Shown here piece after piece: positions 35,007 to 46,322 of a stretch of 64,000 nt of DNA (its first letter is position 1; every line of letters begins with the position of its first letter). Below the pieces are notes generated by a model, which was not told the origin of the DNA, made no database searches, and was given only the letters and a program-made list of their open reading frames with translations. The DNA is from Streptomyces noursei (GTDB taxonomy: Bacteria; Actinomycetota; Actinomycetes; Streptomycetales; Streptomycetaceae): the NCBI RefSeq assembly GCF_001646665.1, contig NZ_LWBU01000141.1, forward strand, positions 1-64,000, in the 5' to 3' direction. The position numbers and the translations under genes were made by a program.

Positions 35007-37103
35007 GTGTCATCGAAACCAACGCGGGTGCAGGGTCCCGGGCCGCTCTGGTCGGAGCCGGGGACCTTGCTGGAGCACGTGGCCGTGGCCGTGCTCGGGA
35101 TGGATGACGACGACCGGATCTGCTACTGGGGACCCGGCGCGCAGAGGCTCTTCGGATACGAGGCCGAGGACGTGCTCGCCAAGCCCGCCGCGACCCTCTT
35201 TCCCGCCGCCCCCGTGGACGGGGCCAGCGCGGCGGAGCGGCTCGCGGAACGCGGCCGCACCCTGGGCTACTGGCGGGTAAGAATGCCCGCTCTGCACCAC
35301 GACGGAACGGTCTTCGACTGCGGCTTCCGGGTCTTCCCGGTGACCGGCCACCAAGGCCGTACCGTGATCGTCGGCCTCGCCAGCAGGGGCGACGAACTCG
35401 ACCGGGTGAAGACCAACCTCACCTTCCTCGACGCCCTCTTCGAGACGTGCCCGATCGGCCTCGTCATGCTCGACCAGGACCTGCGCTACGTCCACCTCAA
35501 CCAGGCCCTCGCCGACATGGACGGAATCCCGATCGAGGACCACATCGGGCGCGCCATGGAGGACTTCATGATCACATCCGACGGCGGCGAGTACCAGCGG
35601 ATGCTGCACGCCGTCGCCGACGGGGGGCGGCCCCTCGTGAGCGCGCTGGTCGTCCTTCGCACACCGGGCCGTCCCGACCGGGACCAGGTGCGGTCGGTGA
35701 GCTTCTTCCCCTTGAGTCAGGCAGGCGATACGCGCCCGGGACTGGGCGGCCTCCTCGTGGACGTCACCGACCGTGAGCAGGCCATCGTGGAAGCGGCGGC
35801 CGGACGGCAGCGGCTGGCTCTGCTGGACCGGGCCGCGGCCCGGATCGGCACGACACTGGATGTGGACATCACCGCCCGTGAGCTGGTGCAAGCGGCCGTT
35901 CCGGAGTTCGCCGACGCCTCCGTCGTGGAAGTCGTGGAGTGGATGGACGAATCCGAGGAGTTCGACCCGGACCTCCCCCTGGTCACGCGACGGATCGCAT
36001 CCGGCACCAGCCTGCCGCCTCCGGCGCCCGAACTCGTCGGCGGACTGGAACGCGTGACATATCCCCCGGGCTCCACGGTCCACGAGATACTTCGCACGGG
36101 CCTGCCCGTCTGCGTCCCCGTGAACGAGGAGTTCATGACACGGACCGTGATCCACCAGGACCGCGGCCAGTTGCTGATGGACAGCGGCCTGACCTGTCTC
36201 CTCATCGCTCCTCTGATCGCCCGGGGCACGGTCCAGGGAATCACCATGTTCGGCCGCTCCGCCGCCCGCCCGGTCTTCACCGAGCAGGACCTCAGCCTGG
36301 CCGGCGAACTCGCCTCGCGCGCCGCCCTGTGCCTGGACAACGCCCGCCTCTACAGCCAGGTCCAGGAGATAGCGCTCACCCTCCAGCGCGCGCTGCTCCC
36401 CACCAACCTGGCGACCAGCCCGTCCCTGCGCATCGCTCACCGCTACCTCCCCGGCAGCCACCTGACGGAGGTCGGGGGCGACTGGTACGACGTGATCGAC
36501 CTGCCGGGCGGCCGGGTGGCCCTCGTGGTCGGCGACGTCATGGGGCACGGCGTACCGGCGGCCGCAGCGATGGGCCGGCTACGGATCACCGCCAAGGCGT
36601 TGGCTCGCCAGAACCTGGAACCCGGCGACCTCCTCATGGAACTCGACGCGTGCGTCCAGGAAGCGGGCATCGAACTGGCGACCTGCCTCTACATCCGCTA
36701 CGACCCCGCGACGGGCCGCGCCCACATCGCGAATGCCGGCCATCCCCCGCCCCTCGTACGCGAACAGAACGGCTCGGTGAGGATCATCGACGACGTGCCG
36801 GGGGTTCCCCTCGGTGTCGGCGGCCTTCCCTTCGGCACGCTCGAAATCGCGCTCCAGGAAGGAGACATCCTGGCCCTCTACACCGATGGCCTGATCGAGG
36901 TGCGCGGCAAGGACATCGACCAGGGCATCGGAGCCCTCCGCGCCCAACTGGCAGATGTGTCCGGCAGGTTGGAAGAGACGGCGGACGGCATCCTCACGCA
37001 CCTGCTGCCGTCCGGCCCGGCCGACGACACCGTGCTCCTCCTCGCCCAGGTCACTGAGCGTCGTCGTCCGTCGGCCTCGACACCGACGGACGACGGCGCG
37101 TGA
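35007..37103 (+). CDS. PAS-PAS-GAF-SpoIIE (PP2C) phosphatase
   Basis: A 698-aa signalling protein. Two PAS-like domains (about 20-125 and 135-255; GMDDDDRICYWGPGAQRLFG and MLDQDLRYVHLNQALADMDG), a GAF domain (about 275-440) and a SpoIIE/PP2C phosphatase (about 470-690) with VGGDWYDVIDLPGG, GDVMGHG, YTDGLIE and DDTVLLL. Unlike the 17267-19366 protein it has no C-terminal ATPase domain, so it would act on an antagonist phosphorylated by another kinase. GTG 35007 follows AAAGGG at 7 nt; the open frame extends far upstream, but that part is not domain-like. The gene lies at the edge of the insertion-sequence debris. Confidence 0.9.
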   Translation: MSSKPTRVQGPGPLWSEPGTLLEHVAVAVLGMDDDDRICYWGPGAQRLFGYEAEDVLAKPAATLFPAAPVDGASAAERLAERGRTLGYWRVRMPALHHDGTVFDCGFRVFPVTGHQGRTVIVGLASRGDELDRVKTNLTFLDALFETCPIGLVMLDQDLRYVHLNQALADMDGIPIEDHIGRAMEDFMITSDGGEYQRMLHAVADGGRPLVSALVVLRTPGRPDRDQVRSVSFFPLSQAGDTRPGLGGLLVDVTDREQAIVEAAAGRQRLALLDRAAARIGTTLDVDITARELVQAAVPEFADASVVEVVEWMDESEEFDPDLPLVTRRIASGTSLPPPAPELVGGLERVTYPPGSTVHEILRTGLPVCVPVNEEFMTRTVIHQDRGQLLMDSGLTCLLIAPLIARGTVQGITMFGRSAARPVFTEQDLSLAGELASRAALCLDNARLYSQVQEIALTLQRALLPTNLATSPSLRIAHRYLPGSHLTEVGGDWYDVIDLPGGRVALVVGDVMGHGVPAAAAMGRLRITAKALARQNLEPGDLLMELDACVQEAGIELATCLYIRYDPATGRAHIANAGHPPPLVREQNGSVRIIDDVPGVPLGVGGLPFGTLEIALQEGDILALYTDGLIEVRGKDIDQGIGALRAQLADVSGRLEETADGILTHLLPSGPADDTVLLLAQVTERRRPSASTPTDDGA

Positions 37104-37363
37104 CTCCGGGCGGGTAGCTGCGCCGGAGGGCGCCGACCGTCCCGGGCGTGCCGGTCAGCGGCCGCTGCGACACGGGCGTCCGCCGGCAGCTCCGCCAGTT
37201 CCGCATCCATGGGCGGGGGTGGACAAGGGGTGGCGGTACGTGCGCGCGCTGCTCGCCGAGCGCGTCCCTGGAGCGAATCGTGTACGGGGGCGGGCAGCGG
37301 GGGGCTTCCCGAAGAATCTGCTCCCCGCCGGGCCGGATCGGTACGCGTCCGCGACGGCTCGCC

Positions 37364-37711
37364 TCAACCGCGCGGCGGGGACGCGGGGACCTCGTACCGT
37401 ACGAGCGCCCTGGCGAAAGGCTCGCCACTGCGCCGGGCGTACGTCATCCGCTCGCGGACCTCGCTCAGGGTGCGGGGACGGTAACCGGGCCCGCCGCAAC
37501 AGCTCTTGTGGAAGCGGATACCGGCGTGCAGAAGCACGGACAACGTCCGCCAGGCGTGGGTGTCCCGGCGGCGGGGTGCGGCGAAGGCTGAGCCCACGTG
37601 GATCAGCGGCTGTGCGCAACGGGGGCAGATCCGCTCCCTGTCCCTGTCGTAGGGCTGCTTGTACGAGGCCCGGCAGGGCAGGCAGACGTAGGAGGTCTTC
37701 GCGTGGGCCAT
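37364..37711 (-). CDS. zinc-ribbon-like conserved protein
   Basis: A 115-aa basic protein with C-x2-C pairs at the N-terminus (YVCLPCRAS and ICPRCAQP), a middle VGSAFAAPRRRDTHAWRTL and a C-terminal KSCCGGPGYRPRTLSEVRER. It resembles a common Streptomyces family that databases have sometimes labelled deoxyxylulose-5-phosphate synthase, a label the short zinc-ribbon sequence does not support. The start ATG 37711 is clear. The 260 bp upstream of the adjacent phosphatase 3' end contain nothing recognisable. Function unknown; nucleic-acid binding is possible. Confidence 0.8.
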   Translation of the reverse strand: MAHAKTSYVCLPCRASYKQPYDRDRERICPRCAQPLIHVGSAFAAPRRRDTHAWRTLSVLLHAGIRFHKSCCGGPGYRPRTLSEVRERMTYARRSGEPFARALVRYEVPASPPRG

Positions 37712-37852
37712 GTCGGCATGGTAGGTACGGCTCGAGCGGATCTCGACGGGATTTCGGCACGGTATGCGTCAGCAGGTCGACTCTCGCTCGGTGCGCCCCG
37801 GTTCGTTGCTGCCGGTGCGTCCGCGGATCGGTGAGCCGGGCCCTCGTCGTCC

Positions 37853-38017
37853 TCAGTCGCGGTGCAGCACGACCTTGAGGGCGCCCGTCGTGGTGCCGTG
37901 CGCGAAGACGTCGTAGGCGTGCTGCATGCGGTCGAGGCCGAAGGTGTGGGTGACCAGGAGGGGGACCGCGAGGTATCCGACGCGTACCAGCTCCAGCAGC
38001 CAGGGGATGGAGGACGT
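37853..38017 (-). pseudogene. 3' remnant of a zinc-dependent alcohol dehydrogenase gene
   Basis: The last 51 codons read IPWLLELVRVGYLAVPLLVT then HTFGLDRMQHAYDVFAHGTT and TGALKVVLHRD-stop, the C-terminus of a medium-chain Zn alcohol dehydrogenase. Everything N-terminal is missing. About 60 bp further upstream, ATG 38078 with a strong GGGAGGAATC site opens a different frame (MSSDTLSVRQPG) that runs out of frame into the remnant, so a deletion or frameshift has joined a new start to the old tail. Confidence 0.75.
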
Positions 38018-38316
38018 GTCCACCTGGCCGGGCGACGACCGTCCCGGGCTGCCGAACGGAGAGGGTGTCGCTGCTCATGATTCCTCCCTCGGACAGGACG
38101 AGGTGTGTCGCACCTCAACGCTGTCACCGGCGGGGGCCGGCGAGCAGGGCCACGCAGGTCCCGGCCGAGGCCGAAGGTCCCGCGCGGCGCGCGCCGCAGG
38201 TGTTCCGGGTGTGCACCGGTCGGCCCTGTCGCCCGCCGGTCACCCGCGGGACGCTGGAGAGGTCGGCGAGACTCCGGGACGCCACGGGCGTCGATCCACC
38301 GAAGCGGTGAGTACGC

Positions 38317-39666
38317 ATGTCCCACGTGACGACGACGGACCTGTACGAGGTGACCATGGCCCTGTCCTACCTGCGGGAGGGCATGGACCGGCCCGCGACG
38401 TTCAGCCTCTTCGCACGGGACCTGCCGCCCGGGCGCGGCTTCCTCGTCAGCGCGGGACTGGAGCCCGCGCTCGACCACCTCTCCGGCTTCCGCGTGACGC
38501 CCGCCGACGTGCGGGACTTCGCCGCCGCGCTGGGGCGGCCGCCCGACGATCTGGAGCCGCTGCTCGGCCTCACCTTCCGCGGTGAGGTGCGGGCCGTCCC
38601 CGAGGGCCGGGTGGTGCACCCGGACGAGCCGCTCCTGGAGGTGACCGCCCCCCTGCCGCAGGCGCAGCTCGTCGAGACGTACCTGCTGAGCCTCGTCAGC
38701 CACCAGACGGCCATCGCCTCCAAGGCGGCCCGCTGTGTGCTGGCCGCCGCGGGCCACCCGGTGGTCGACTTCTCCCTGCGGCGCGCCCACGGGCCCGAGG
38801 CGGGCATGCAGGCCGCCCGGGTGGCGGGCATCGCCGGGTTCGCGGGAACCAGCAACGTCGCGGCGGCCGGCCGCTACGGCCTCCGGGCGTCGGGGACCAT
38901 GGCGCACTCGTATGTCGAGGCCTTCGACGACGAGGAGGCCGCTTTCCGGGCCTTCGCCCGCACCCATCCCGGTCCCGTCACCTTCCTCGTCGACACGTAC
39001 GACACCGAGCGGGGCGTGCAGGTGGCGGCCCGCGTCCTGAAGGACCTGCGCCGCGGTGCCGGTTGCGCGATCCGGCTCGACAGCGGCGACCTCGGCGAGC
39101 TGGCGCGCGCTGCCCGCGCGGCGCTGGACGACGCCGGGCTGGACGACGTGGCGGTCATCGCGAGCGGCGGCCTGGACGAGTACGGGGTCGACGCCCTGGT
39201 CCGCGCCGGCGCACCCATCGACGTGTACGCCGTCGGCACCCGCGTCGGTACCTCGGCCGACGCCCCGTACCTGGACTCCGCGTACAAGCTTGTGGAGTAC
39301 GACGGCCGGCCCGTGATGAAGCTGTCGTCCGCCAAGGTGACGCTTCCCGGCCGCAAGCAGGTGTACCGCACCGCGGGAGAGCCGGACTGCGTCGCGCTGT
39401 GGGACGAGCCGGCCCCGCCCGGCGCCGAACCGCTGCTGCGCACGGTCATGCGCGACGGGTGCAGAACCGGTCCGCCGGACACCCTCGCCGCCGCCCACGC
39501 ACGCTTCGCCGGCGACGTGGCGGCACTTCCGGGCCCGGCGCGCCGCATCCGTGAACCATGGTCGCCCCGGCCGGTGGTGTCGCCCCGGCTCGCGGAGCTG
39601 ACCGACGACACCAGGCGCCGCCTGCGCGCGCGGGTCACCGGCGCGGCCACGGCGGACGCCTCCTGA
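38317..39666 (+). CDS. pncB: nicotinate phosphoribosyltransferase
   Basis: A 449-aa NAPRTase, converting nicotinate and PRPP to nicotinate mononucleotide in NAD salvage. TTDLYEVTMALSYLREG at the start binds the base; FSLRRAHGPEAGMQ holds the active-site His; RLDSGDLGELARAARA and the SGGLDEYGVDAL / VGTRVGTSADAPYLDSAYK blocks form the phosphate sites. All are intact. ATG 38317 has a GGTGAG site. It heads a plus-strand run with a DUF4389 gene (12-bp gap) and a universal stress gene (ATGA overlap). A second, stress-linked pncB copy (as with PncB2 in mycobacteria) would fit this context. Confidence 0.94.
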   Translation: MSHVTTTDLYEVTMALSYLREGMDRPATFSLFARDLPPGRGFLVSAGLEPALDHLSGFRVTPADVRDFAAALGRPPDDLEPLLGLTFRGEVRAVPEGRVVHPDEPLLEVTAPLPQAQLVETYLLSLVSHQTAIASKAARCVLAAAGHPVVDFSLRRAHGPEAGMQAARVAGIAGFAGTSNVAAAGRYGLRASGTMAHSYVEAFDDEEAAFRAFARTHPGPVTFLVDTYDTERGVQVAARVLKDLRRGAGCAIRLDSGDLGELARAARAALDDAGLDDVAVIASGGLDEYGVDALVRAGAPIDVYAVGTRVGTSADAPYLDSAYKLVEYDGRPVMKLSSAKVTLPGRKQVYRTAGEPDCVALWDEPAPPGAEPLLRTVMRDGCRTGPPDTLAAAHARFAGDVAALPGPARRIREPWSPRPVVSPRLAELTDDTRRRLRARVTGAATADAS

Positions 39667-39678
39667 GGAGTGACCGAC

Positions 39679-40335
39679 ATGACGACCGTTCCCCTGTTCG
39701 CACCGGTCCGGGTGGAAGCCCGGCTCGACCGGCCGCTGTCGCGATGGCTGTGGCTGGTGAAGTGGATCCTGGCGATCCCGCACTACGTCGTGCTGTTCTT
39801 CCTGTGGATCGCGTTCTGCCTGACCTCCGTCGTCGCGTTCTTCGCGATCCTGTTCACGGAGCGCTATCCGCGGCCCTTGTTCGACTTCAACGTGGGTGTC
39901 CTGCGCTGGACATGGCGGGTGTCGTACTACGCGTACGGGGCTCTCGCGACCGACCGCTATCCGCCGTTCACCCTGGCGGACGACCCCGACTACCCGGCGA
40001 GGCTCACGATCACCCACCCCGACCGGCTGTCCCGCGGTCTCGTCCTGGTGAAGTGGTGGCTGCTCGCCCTGCCGCACTACCTCGTGATCGGCTTCTTCCT
40101 GGGAGGCGTCCGTCTCGGACTGTGGTCGGGCGGTCTCATCGCGGTCCTGGTCCTGATCGCCGCCGTGGTCCTCGCCGTGCGTGACCACTACCCGCGGGAC
40201 ATCTTCGATCTGATCATGGGACTCAACAGGTGGGTGCTGCGGGTCGCCGCCTACGCGGCTCTGATGACGGACACCTATCCCCCGTTCCGGCTCGACCAGG
40301 GCGCTCGGGAGCCCGGTGAGGACGTATGGCCATGA
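39679..40335 (+). CDS. DUF4389 membrane protein
   Basis: A 218-aa protein made of two similar halves, each with LVKWxLxxPHY followed by long helices and then YPxxxFDxxxGxxRWxxRVxxY and [18 protein letters not shown]. This internal duplication is typical of DUF4389. About four membrane helices. ATG 39679 has GAGGAG 8 nt upstream; the in-frame GTG at 39670 lies within that site. It is tightly linked to pncB upstream, and its stop overlaps the next gene's ATG. DUF4389 genes occur in dormancy/hypoxia-type clusters in actinobacteria. Function unknown. Confidence 0.87.
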   Translation: MTTVPLFAPVRVEARLDRPLSRWLWLVKWILAIPHYVVLFFLWIAFCLTSVVAFFAILFTERYPRPLFDFNVGVLRWTWRVSYYAYGALATDRYPPFTLADDPDYPARLTITHPDRLSRGLVLVKWWLLALPHYLVIGFFLGGVRLGLWSGGLIAVLVLIAAVVLAVRDHYPRDIFDLIMGLNRWVLRVAAYAALMTDTYPPFRLDQGAREPGEDVWP

Positions 40336-41224
40336 CCGGAAACGTCACCGTGGGCTTCGACGGCTCCCCGGAGAGCGTCGCCGCCACCCGCTGGGCCGCC
40401 CGGGAGGCACGTCTGCGAGGCGCACCGCTGTGCCTCCTCCACGTCGCCCGGTCGCCCGCCACTCCCGAGGTCCCCTGCACCGTCCGGGGCCGTCGAGCGC
40501 ATCGACCGCCGCCCTGCTCCGGCAGGCGGCGAAAGAGGCCGAGCGGGACCACGAGGGCCTCGTGGTGACGGTGGAGGAGCGGACCGGGCGCCCGGCGGCG
40601 GAGCTGGCCGGCGCCGTCGACGACATCGGGCGGACGCAGCTGCTCGTCCTCGGCTCGCGGGGCCTCGGCTCCCTCGCGGGCTTCGTGCTGGGCTCCGTCG
40701 GTCTGTCCGTCCTGCACGACGTCCGTCGCCCGGTGGTGTACGTGCGGAGCGCGGAGCCCGCCGGGGCGGGCGATGCCGTGGCGGCCGGGCCGGGTGCGGC
40801 CGGTGACGTGGTTCTCGGGCTCGACCTGGAGCGCCCCGCACCGCCGGCCCTGGAATTCGCCTTCCGTGAGGCGGCCCTGGGTCACTCCGCTCTGCGCGTG
40901 GTGCACGCCTGGCACATGCCGGTGGGCTTCGGACAGGCGGAGATCATGGACCCCGGCCTCGTGCAGGAGATCGGCGACGGCACGGAACGGGAACTGCTGA
41001 CGGTGCTCGCCCCCTGGACGGAACGGTTCCCTTCCGTCAAGACCACGGCCGAGGCCGTCATGGGCTCGCCCGCGGTCCAGCTGGTGTACGCCTCCGCCGG
41101 CGCGAGCCTGCTCGTCGTCGGGCTGCTGCTGCGCGGGCACCCGCCGGGCGGGCGCGTCGGTCCGGTGACGGGGGCCGTACTGCACCACGTGAGCGCTCCC
41201 GTCGCGGTCGTCCCCCACGGCTGA
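40332..41224 (+). pseudogene. frameshifted tandem universal stress protein
   Basis: ATG 40332 overlaps the preceding stop (ATGA) and begins [20 protein letters not shown], a classic Usp start, but this frame ends at 40566-40568. The rest of the protein, from about SASTAALLRQAAKEAERDHE through the ATP-binding VLGSRGLGSLAGFVLGSVGL and a complete second Usp domain to 41224, lies in another frame. The switch occurs between about 40470 and 40500 and is equivalent to one missing base in a G/C run (GTCCGGGGCCGTCGAGC). It is either a real inactivation or a sequencing error. The intact protein would be about 297 aa and bind ATP. Confidence 0.85.
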
Positions 41225-41358
41225 CGTCCGGTGCGCACGGGCCGTCGCGCGGCATGCGTACCCGGGGCGGTGCCTCCAGACTGGTGGGGAGGAGTGACGG
41301 CCGGGGCGAGCCGGCTCCACGGCCCGCCCCTCGAGGGAACAACTCGAAGGAGTCGGCC

Positions 41359-41775
41359 ATGACCACCGCGCGAGACATCATGCACGCGGGTGCCACCTGC
41401 GTCCAGGAGAACGAGACGCTGGATGCCGCGGCGCTGCGGATGAAGGAACTGGACGTCGGGGCCCTGCCCATCTGCGGGCCGGACGACCGCCTGCACGGCA
41501 TCATCACGGACCGCGACATCGTGCTGAAGTGCGTGGCCAGGGGCAAGGACCCGCGGACCATGACGGCGGGACAGCTGGAGCAGGGCAAGCCGATCACGAT
41601 CGATGCCGGTGCCGATGCCGACCAGGTCCTCGAGACCATGCAGGAACACAGGATCCGACGGCTGCCCGTGACCGACGACCACCGGCTCGTCGGGATGATC
41701 AGTGAGGGGGATCTCGCGCGTTGCCTGCCGGACGAGAAGGTGGGACACCTGGTCGAGGTCATCTGCGCCGGCTGA
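41359..41775 (+). CDS. tandem CBS-domain protein (Hrp1-like)
   Basis: A 138-aa protein consisting of a single pair of CBS domains: MTTARDIMHAGATCVQENET, ALPICGPDDRLHGIITDRDI, then RRLPVTDDHRLVGMISEGDL. CBS pairs bind adenosyl nucleotides. The arrangement and length match hypoxic response protein 1 of mycobacteria. ATG 41359 has AAGGAG 8 nt upstream. It follows the universal stress gene by 134 bp and lies in the same NAD/stress cluster. No extra effector domain is attached, so it acts either as a free sensor or on a partner. Confidence 0.9.
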   Translation: MTTARDIMHAGATCVQENETLDAAALRMKELDVGALPICGPDDRLHGIITDRDIVLKCVARGKDPRTMTAGQLEQGKPITIDAGADADQVLETMQEHRIRRLPVTDDHRLVGMISEGDLARCLPDEKVGHLVEVICAG

Positions 41776-42018
41776 CTGCCCGGGTCGTGCGGCGTCGCCG
41801 GGGGCGGTGCCGGGGCACGCGGCCTCGCCGTGCATGCCCGGGTGCGACCGCCGCCCGCGCGCCGGCTTGCGGACGGGGGTGCAACAGGACCGGTTCGTCC
41901 GGTGGCGGGGCCGGCGGGTTCCGGGACGGCGACCGCTGAGGGCCCGGTCGCCCGTCCGGCGAGGCAGTGCCGGCCGTCTCTCCCGGCGCCCGAGCCCCCG
42001 CGGCGGCTCGGGCACCGA

Positions 42019-42062
42019 ACGGCCGTGCCGGGACCCGTCGGCGCGGATCCCGGCACGGCCGT
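42019..42062. terminator. bidirectional hairpin terminator
   Basis: Perfect 15-bp arms ACGGCCGTGCCGGGA (42019-42033) and TCCCGGCACGGCCGT (42048-42062) with a 14-nt loop lie in the 298-bp gap between the convergent CBS and DUF1996 genes. The rest of that gap holds nothing recognisable. Confidence 0.85.
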
Positions 42063-42073
42063 GTACGGCGGGC

Positions 42074-44326
<2,253 letters not shown>

Positions 44327-44524
44327 CACAACTCCTAGCCGCATACGGGGCGTCGTCCCTCGCCACGCACTTGTCCGTGGGGGAAGCGCCGCCCTCCATA
44401 CGGATGGGGCACATGATCTGTTCAACGAGTGCGGAAAGTTTTTCCCGGCGGCGCCCGGAGCGGCGTCCCGGCGCGGCGTCCCGGCGCGGCGTCCCGGCCC
44501 GGCCGGGCGGCCCGGCCGGGCGGC

Positions 44525-45130
44525 TCAACCGGGCGGCGGCCCGAGGGGGTTGCGCTCCAAGGCCTTGGCGACGCCGTACAGGTTGGCTGCCATCGCCCGG
44601 CCCGTACGGTCCGACCAGTCGTGGCCGCGCTCGTCGTCCAGGTAGTCGGGGCCGGCGCCCGGGCCGAGGTGCCAGTAGGTCCACGCCTGGCCGGGGACGG
44701 TGTAGCCGATGTCTCCCAGGGCGCCGGCGATCTCGCTGATCACGTGGTGGGCGCCGTCCTCGTTGCCGGTGACGACGACGCCGGCGACGCGATTGTACGC
44801 CACGGGCCGGCCCGCGTCGTCCGTCTCGGACAGCATGGCGTCCATCCGCTCCAGCACCCGCTGGGCGACGGAGGAGGGACGGCCCAGCCAGGTCGGCGAG
44901 GCCATGATGAGGATCTGCGCGTCGAGGAGCATGCGGTGCACCTCCGGCCACTGGTCGCCCTCGCCCTCGTCGCCGGTCACTCCGGGTTTGATGTTCAGGT
45001 CGACCGCGCGGACGAAGCGCACCTCCACGCCCTGGTCGACGAGTTGGCGGGCCACGACGTGTGCCAGCGCGTGGGTGTTGGACGGCTCGGGCGACGGCTT
45101 GAGCGTGCAGTTGATCACCAGTGCTTTCAT
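44525..45130 (-). CDS. flavodoxin-fold NAD(P)H-dependent oxidoreductase
   Basis: A 201-aa protein of the NADPH-dependent FMN reductase/flavodoxin-like superfamily: MKALVINCTLKPSPEPSNTH forms the phosphate-binding loop for FMN, MASPTWLGRPSSVAQRVLER is the second flavin contact and GVVVTGNEDGAHH the third. It probably reduces quinones or flavins with NAD(P)H. ATG 45130 is the best homology-based start, though its ribosome site is weak. The gene is divergent from the DUF6328-like gene and lies downstream of nothing on its strand. No partner enzyme is adjacent. Confidence 0.87.
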   Translation of the reverse strand: MKALVINCTLKPSPEPSNTHALAHVVARQLVDQGVEVRFVRAVDLNIKPGVTGDEGEGDQWPEVHRMLLDAQILIMASPTWLGRPSSVAQRVLERMDAMLSETDDAGRPVAYNRVAGVVVTGNEDGAHHVISEIAGALGDIGYTVPGQAWTYWHLGPGAGPDYLDDERGHDWSDRTGRAMAANLYGVAKALERNPLGPPPG

Positions 45131-45242
45131 GTCGTGCCGCGTACCCCGTACCCGCAGGTCGAGACCGCTCCCGGACCCCGATCGAGTGAGCATGAAAGCG
45201 CCCGGACGGGGCAACCGGTCCCCCTGAGAGGTGGAGGGTGCC

Positions 45243-45821
45243 ATGACCATGACGGAGCAGTCGGCCGGGACGCAGGGGGCGGATGCCAGACCCTGCGCGC
45301 AGTGCGCGTGTGCGGGCGGTGCCGCGAACGGGCCCGCCGTGGAGCCGCCGGAGACGGCGCGGGAACGGGTCAACCGGCGGTGGAACGAGATCCTTCAGGA
45401 GACCCGGGTCGCCCAGACGGGTGTGCAGATCCTCTTCGGTTTCCTGCTCAGCGTGGCCTTCACCCCGCTCTTCCGCGACCTCGGCACCTTCGACCGGGTG
45501 GTCTACGTACTGACGGTGGTCCTCGGGGCGGCGGCCACCGGTTCGCTGATAGCACCCGTCTCGATCCACCGCTTCCTGTCGGGGCAGCGCATGAAGGACG
45601 AGGTGGTGGAGGCCGCGAGCCGGCTGATGATGTGCGGGATGGTGCTGCTGGCGCTGACCATCGGGTGCACGCTCCTGCTCATCCTCCACGTGGTGGTGCC
45701 GGGTCTGCTCGCGGAGGTGCTCGTCGCCGGCGTCATGCTGTGGTTCGGCCTGTGCTGGTACGCGCTGCCGCTGTGGCTGCGCCGCCGGGGCGGCGGACGC
45801 CCGGACGGCGACCGGGACTGA
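45243..45821 (+). CDS. four-helix membrane protein (DUF6328-like)
   Basis: A 192-aa protein. The first 45 residues are acidic and contain CAQCAC; then RWNEILQETRVAQTGVQILF leads into four membrane helices (about 63-83, 92-112, 135-158, 160-178). The segment around FLLSVAFTPLFRDLGTFDR and IAPVSIHRFLSGQRMKDEVV is typical of the DUF6328 family. ATG 45243 has GGAGGG 4 nt upstream; ATG 45249 is an alternative. A cysteine-containing N-terminus is not general to the family. Function unknown. It ends near a strong hairpin. Confidence 0.8.
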   Translation: MTMTEQSAGTQGADARPCAQCACAGGAANGPAVEPPETARERVNRRWNEILQETRVAQTGVQILFGFLLSVAFTPLFRDLGTFDRVVYVLTVVLGAAATGSLIAPVSIHRFLSGQRMKDEVVEAASRLMMCGMVLLALTIGCTLLLILHVVVPGLLAEVLVAGVMLWFGLCWYALPLWLRRRGGGRPDGDRD

Positions 45822-45861
45822 CGCGCCCGGGCCGCCGATAGCGCCCGGATCTCCCCGTGCC

Positions 45862-45895
45862 GAGGGCGCGGCCCACTTCCCCGGGCCGCGCCCTC
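45862..45895. terminator. bidirectional hairpin terminator
   Basis: Perfect 13-bp arms GAGGGCGCGGCCC (45862-45874) and GGGCCGCGCCCTC (45883-45895), 8-nt loop. The right arm overlaps the stop codon of the minus-strand ATPase gene by two bases. Confidence 0.85.
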
Positions 45896-46319
45896 AGCGC
45901 AGGCTCATGGCGAACGTGACGGTGCTCCCCGCCGGCCCCGAGACCACGGCGAACCGGTCGGTGATCAGGCGCGTGAGCCACAGGCCCCGGCCCCGGGAGG
46001 CGCCGTCCAGGCCGGGGGCGAGGTCGGGGATGACGTCCTCGGAGAAGCCCGGCCCCCGGTCCGTGATGCGGCACTCCAACTCCTTGCCGGTCCGGGTCAG
46101 TTCCAGCAGCCCGTGACCGCCCGCGTGCTGGACGACATTGCCGGCCACGGCGTCCATGGCCACGACGAACTCCCCGCGCCGGGGCTCCGGGAGTCCGGAC
46201 AGCGCCGCGCAGCTCTCCACCAGGACGCGCAGTCGCGGGATGTCCGCGCCGCCGAAGCGGCGGCGCAGCAGCAGTTCCTCGCCGATGCCGGGCGGACCCC
46301 CGGCGGATTCCACGGTCAT
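45894..46319 (-). CDS. RsbW-like anti-sigma regulatory ATPase
   Basis: A 141-aa GHKL-type ATPase domain protein: N box VVAMDAVAGNVVQHAGGHG, G1 DRGPGFSED, G2 GRGLWLTRL. Such short proteins act as serine kinases for STAS-domain antagonists and as anti-sigma factors. ATG 46319 lies 3 nt after the stop of the MEDS-domain gene, so the pair is translationally linked and probably forms one switch. No sigma gene adjoins. The first conserved acidic residue of the N box is Asp rather than Glu, a tolerated change. Confidence 0.87.
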   Translation of the reverse strand: MTVESAGGPPGIGEELLLRRRFGGADIPRLRVLVESCAALSGLPEPRRGEFVVAMDAVAGNVVQHAGGHGLLELTRTGKELECRITDRGPGFSEDVIPDLAPGLDGASRGRGLWLTRLITDRFAVVSGPAGSTVTFAMSLR

Positions 46320-46322
46320 GCC

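Noticed and set aside
37603..40188. 861-codon minus-strand reading frame opposite pncB
   Set aside because: No domain in it; pncB, DUF4389 and their ribosome sites on the plus strand explain the DNA.
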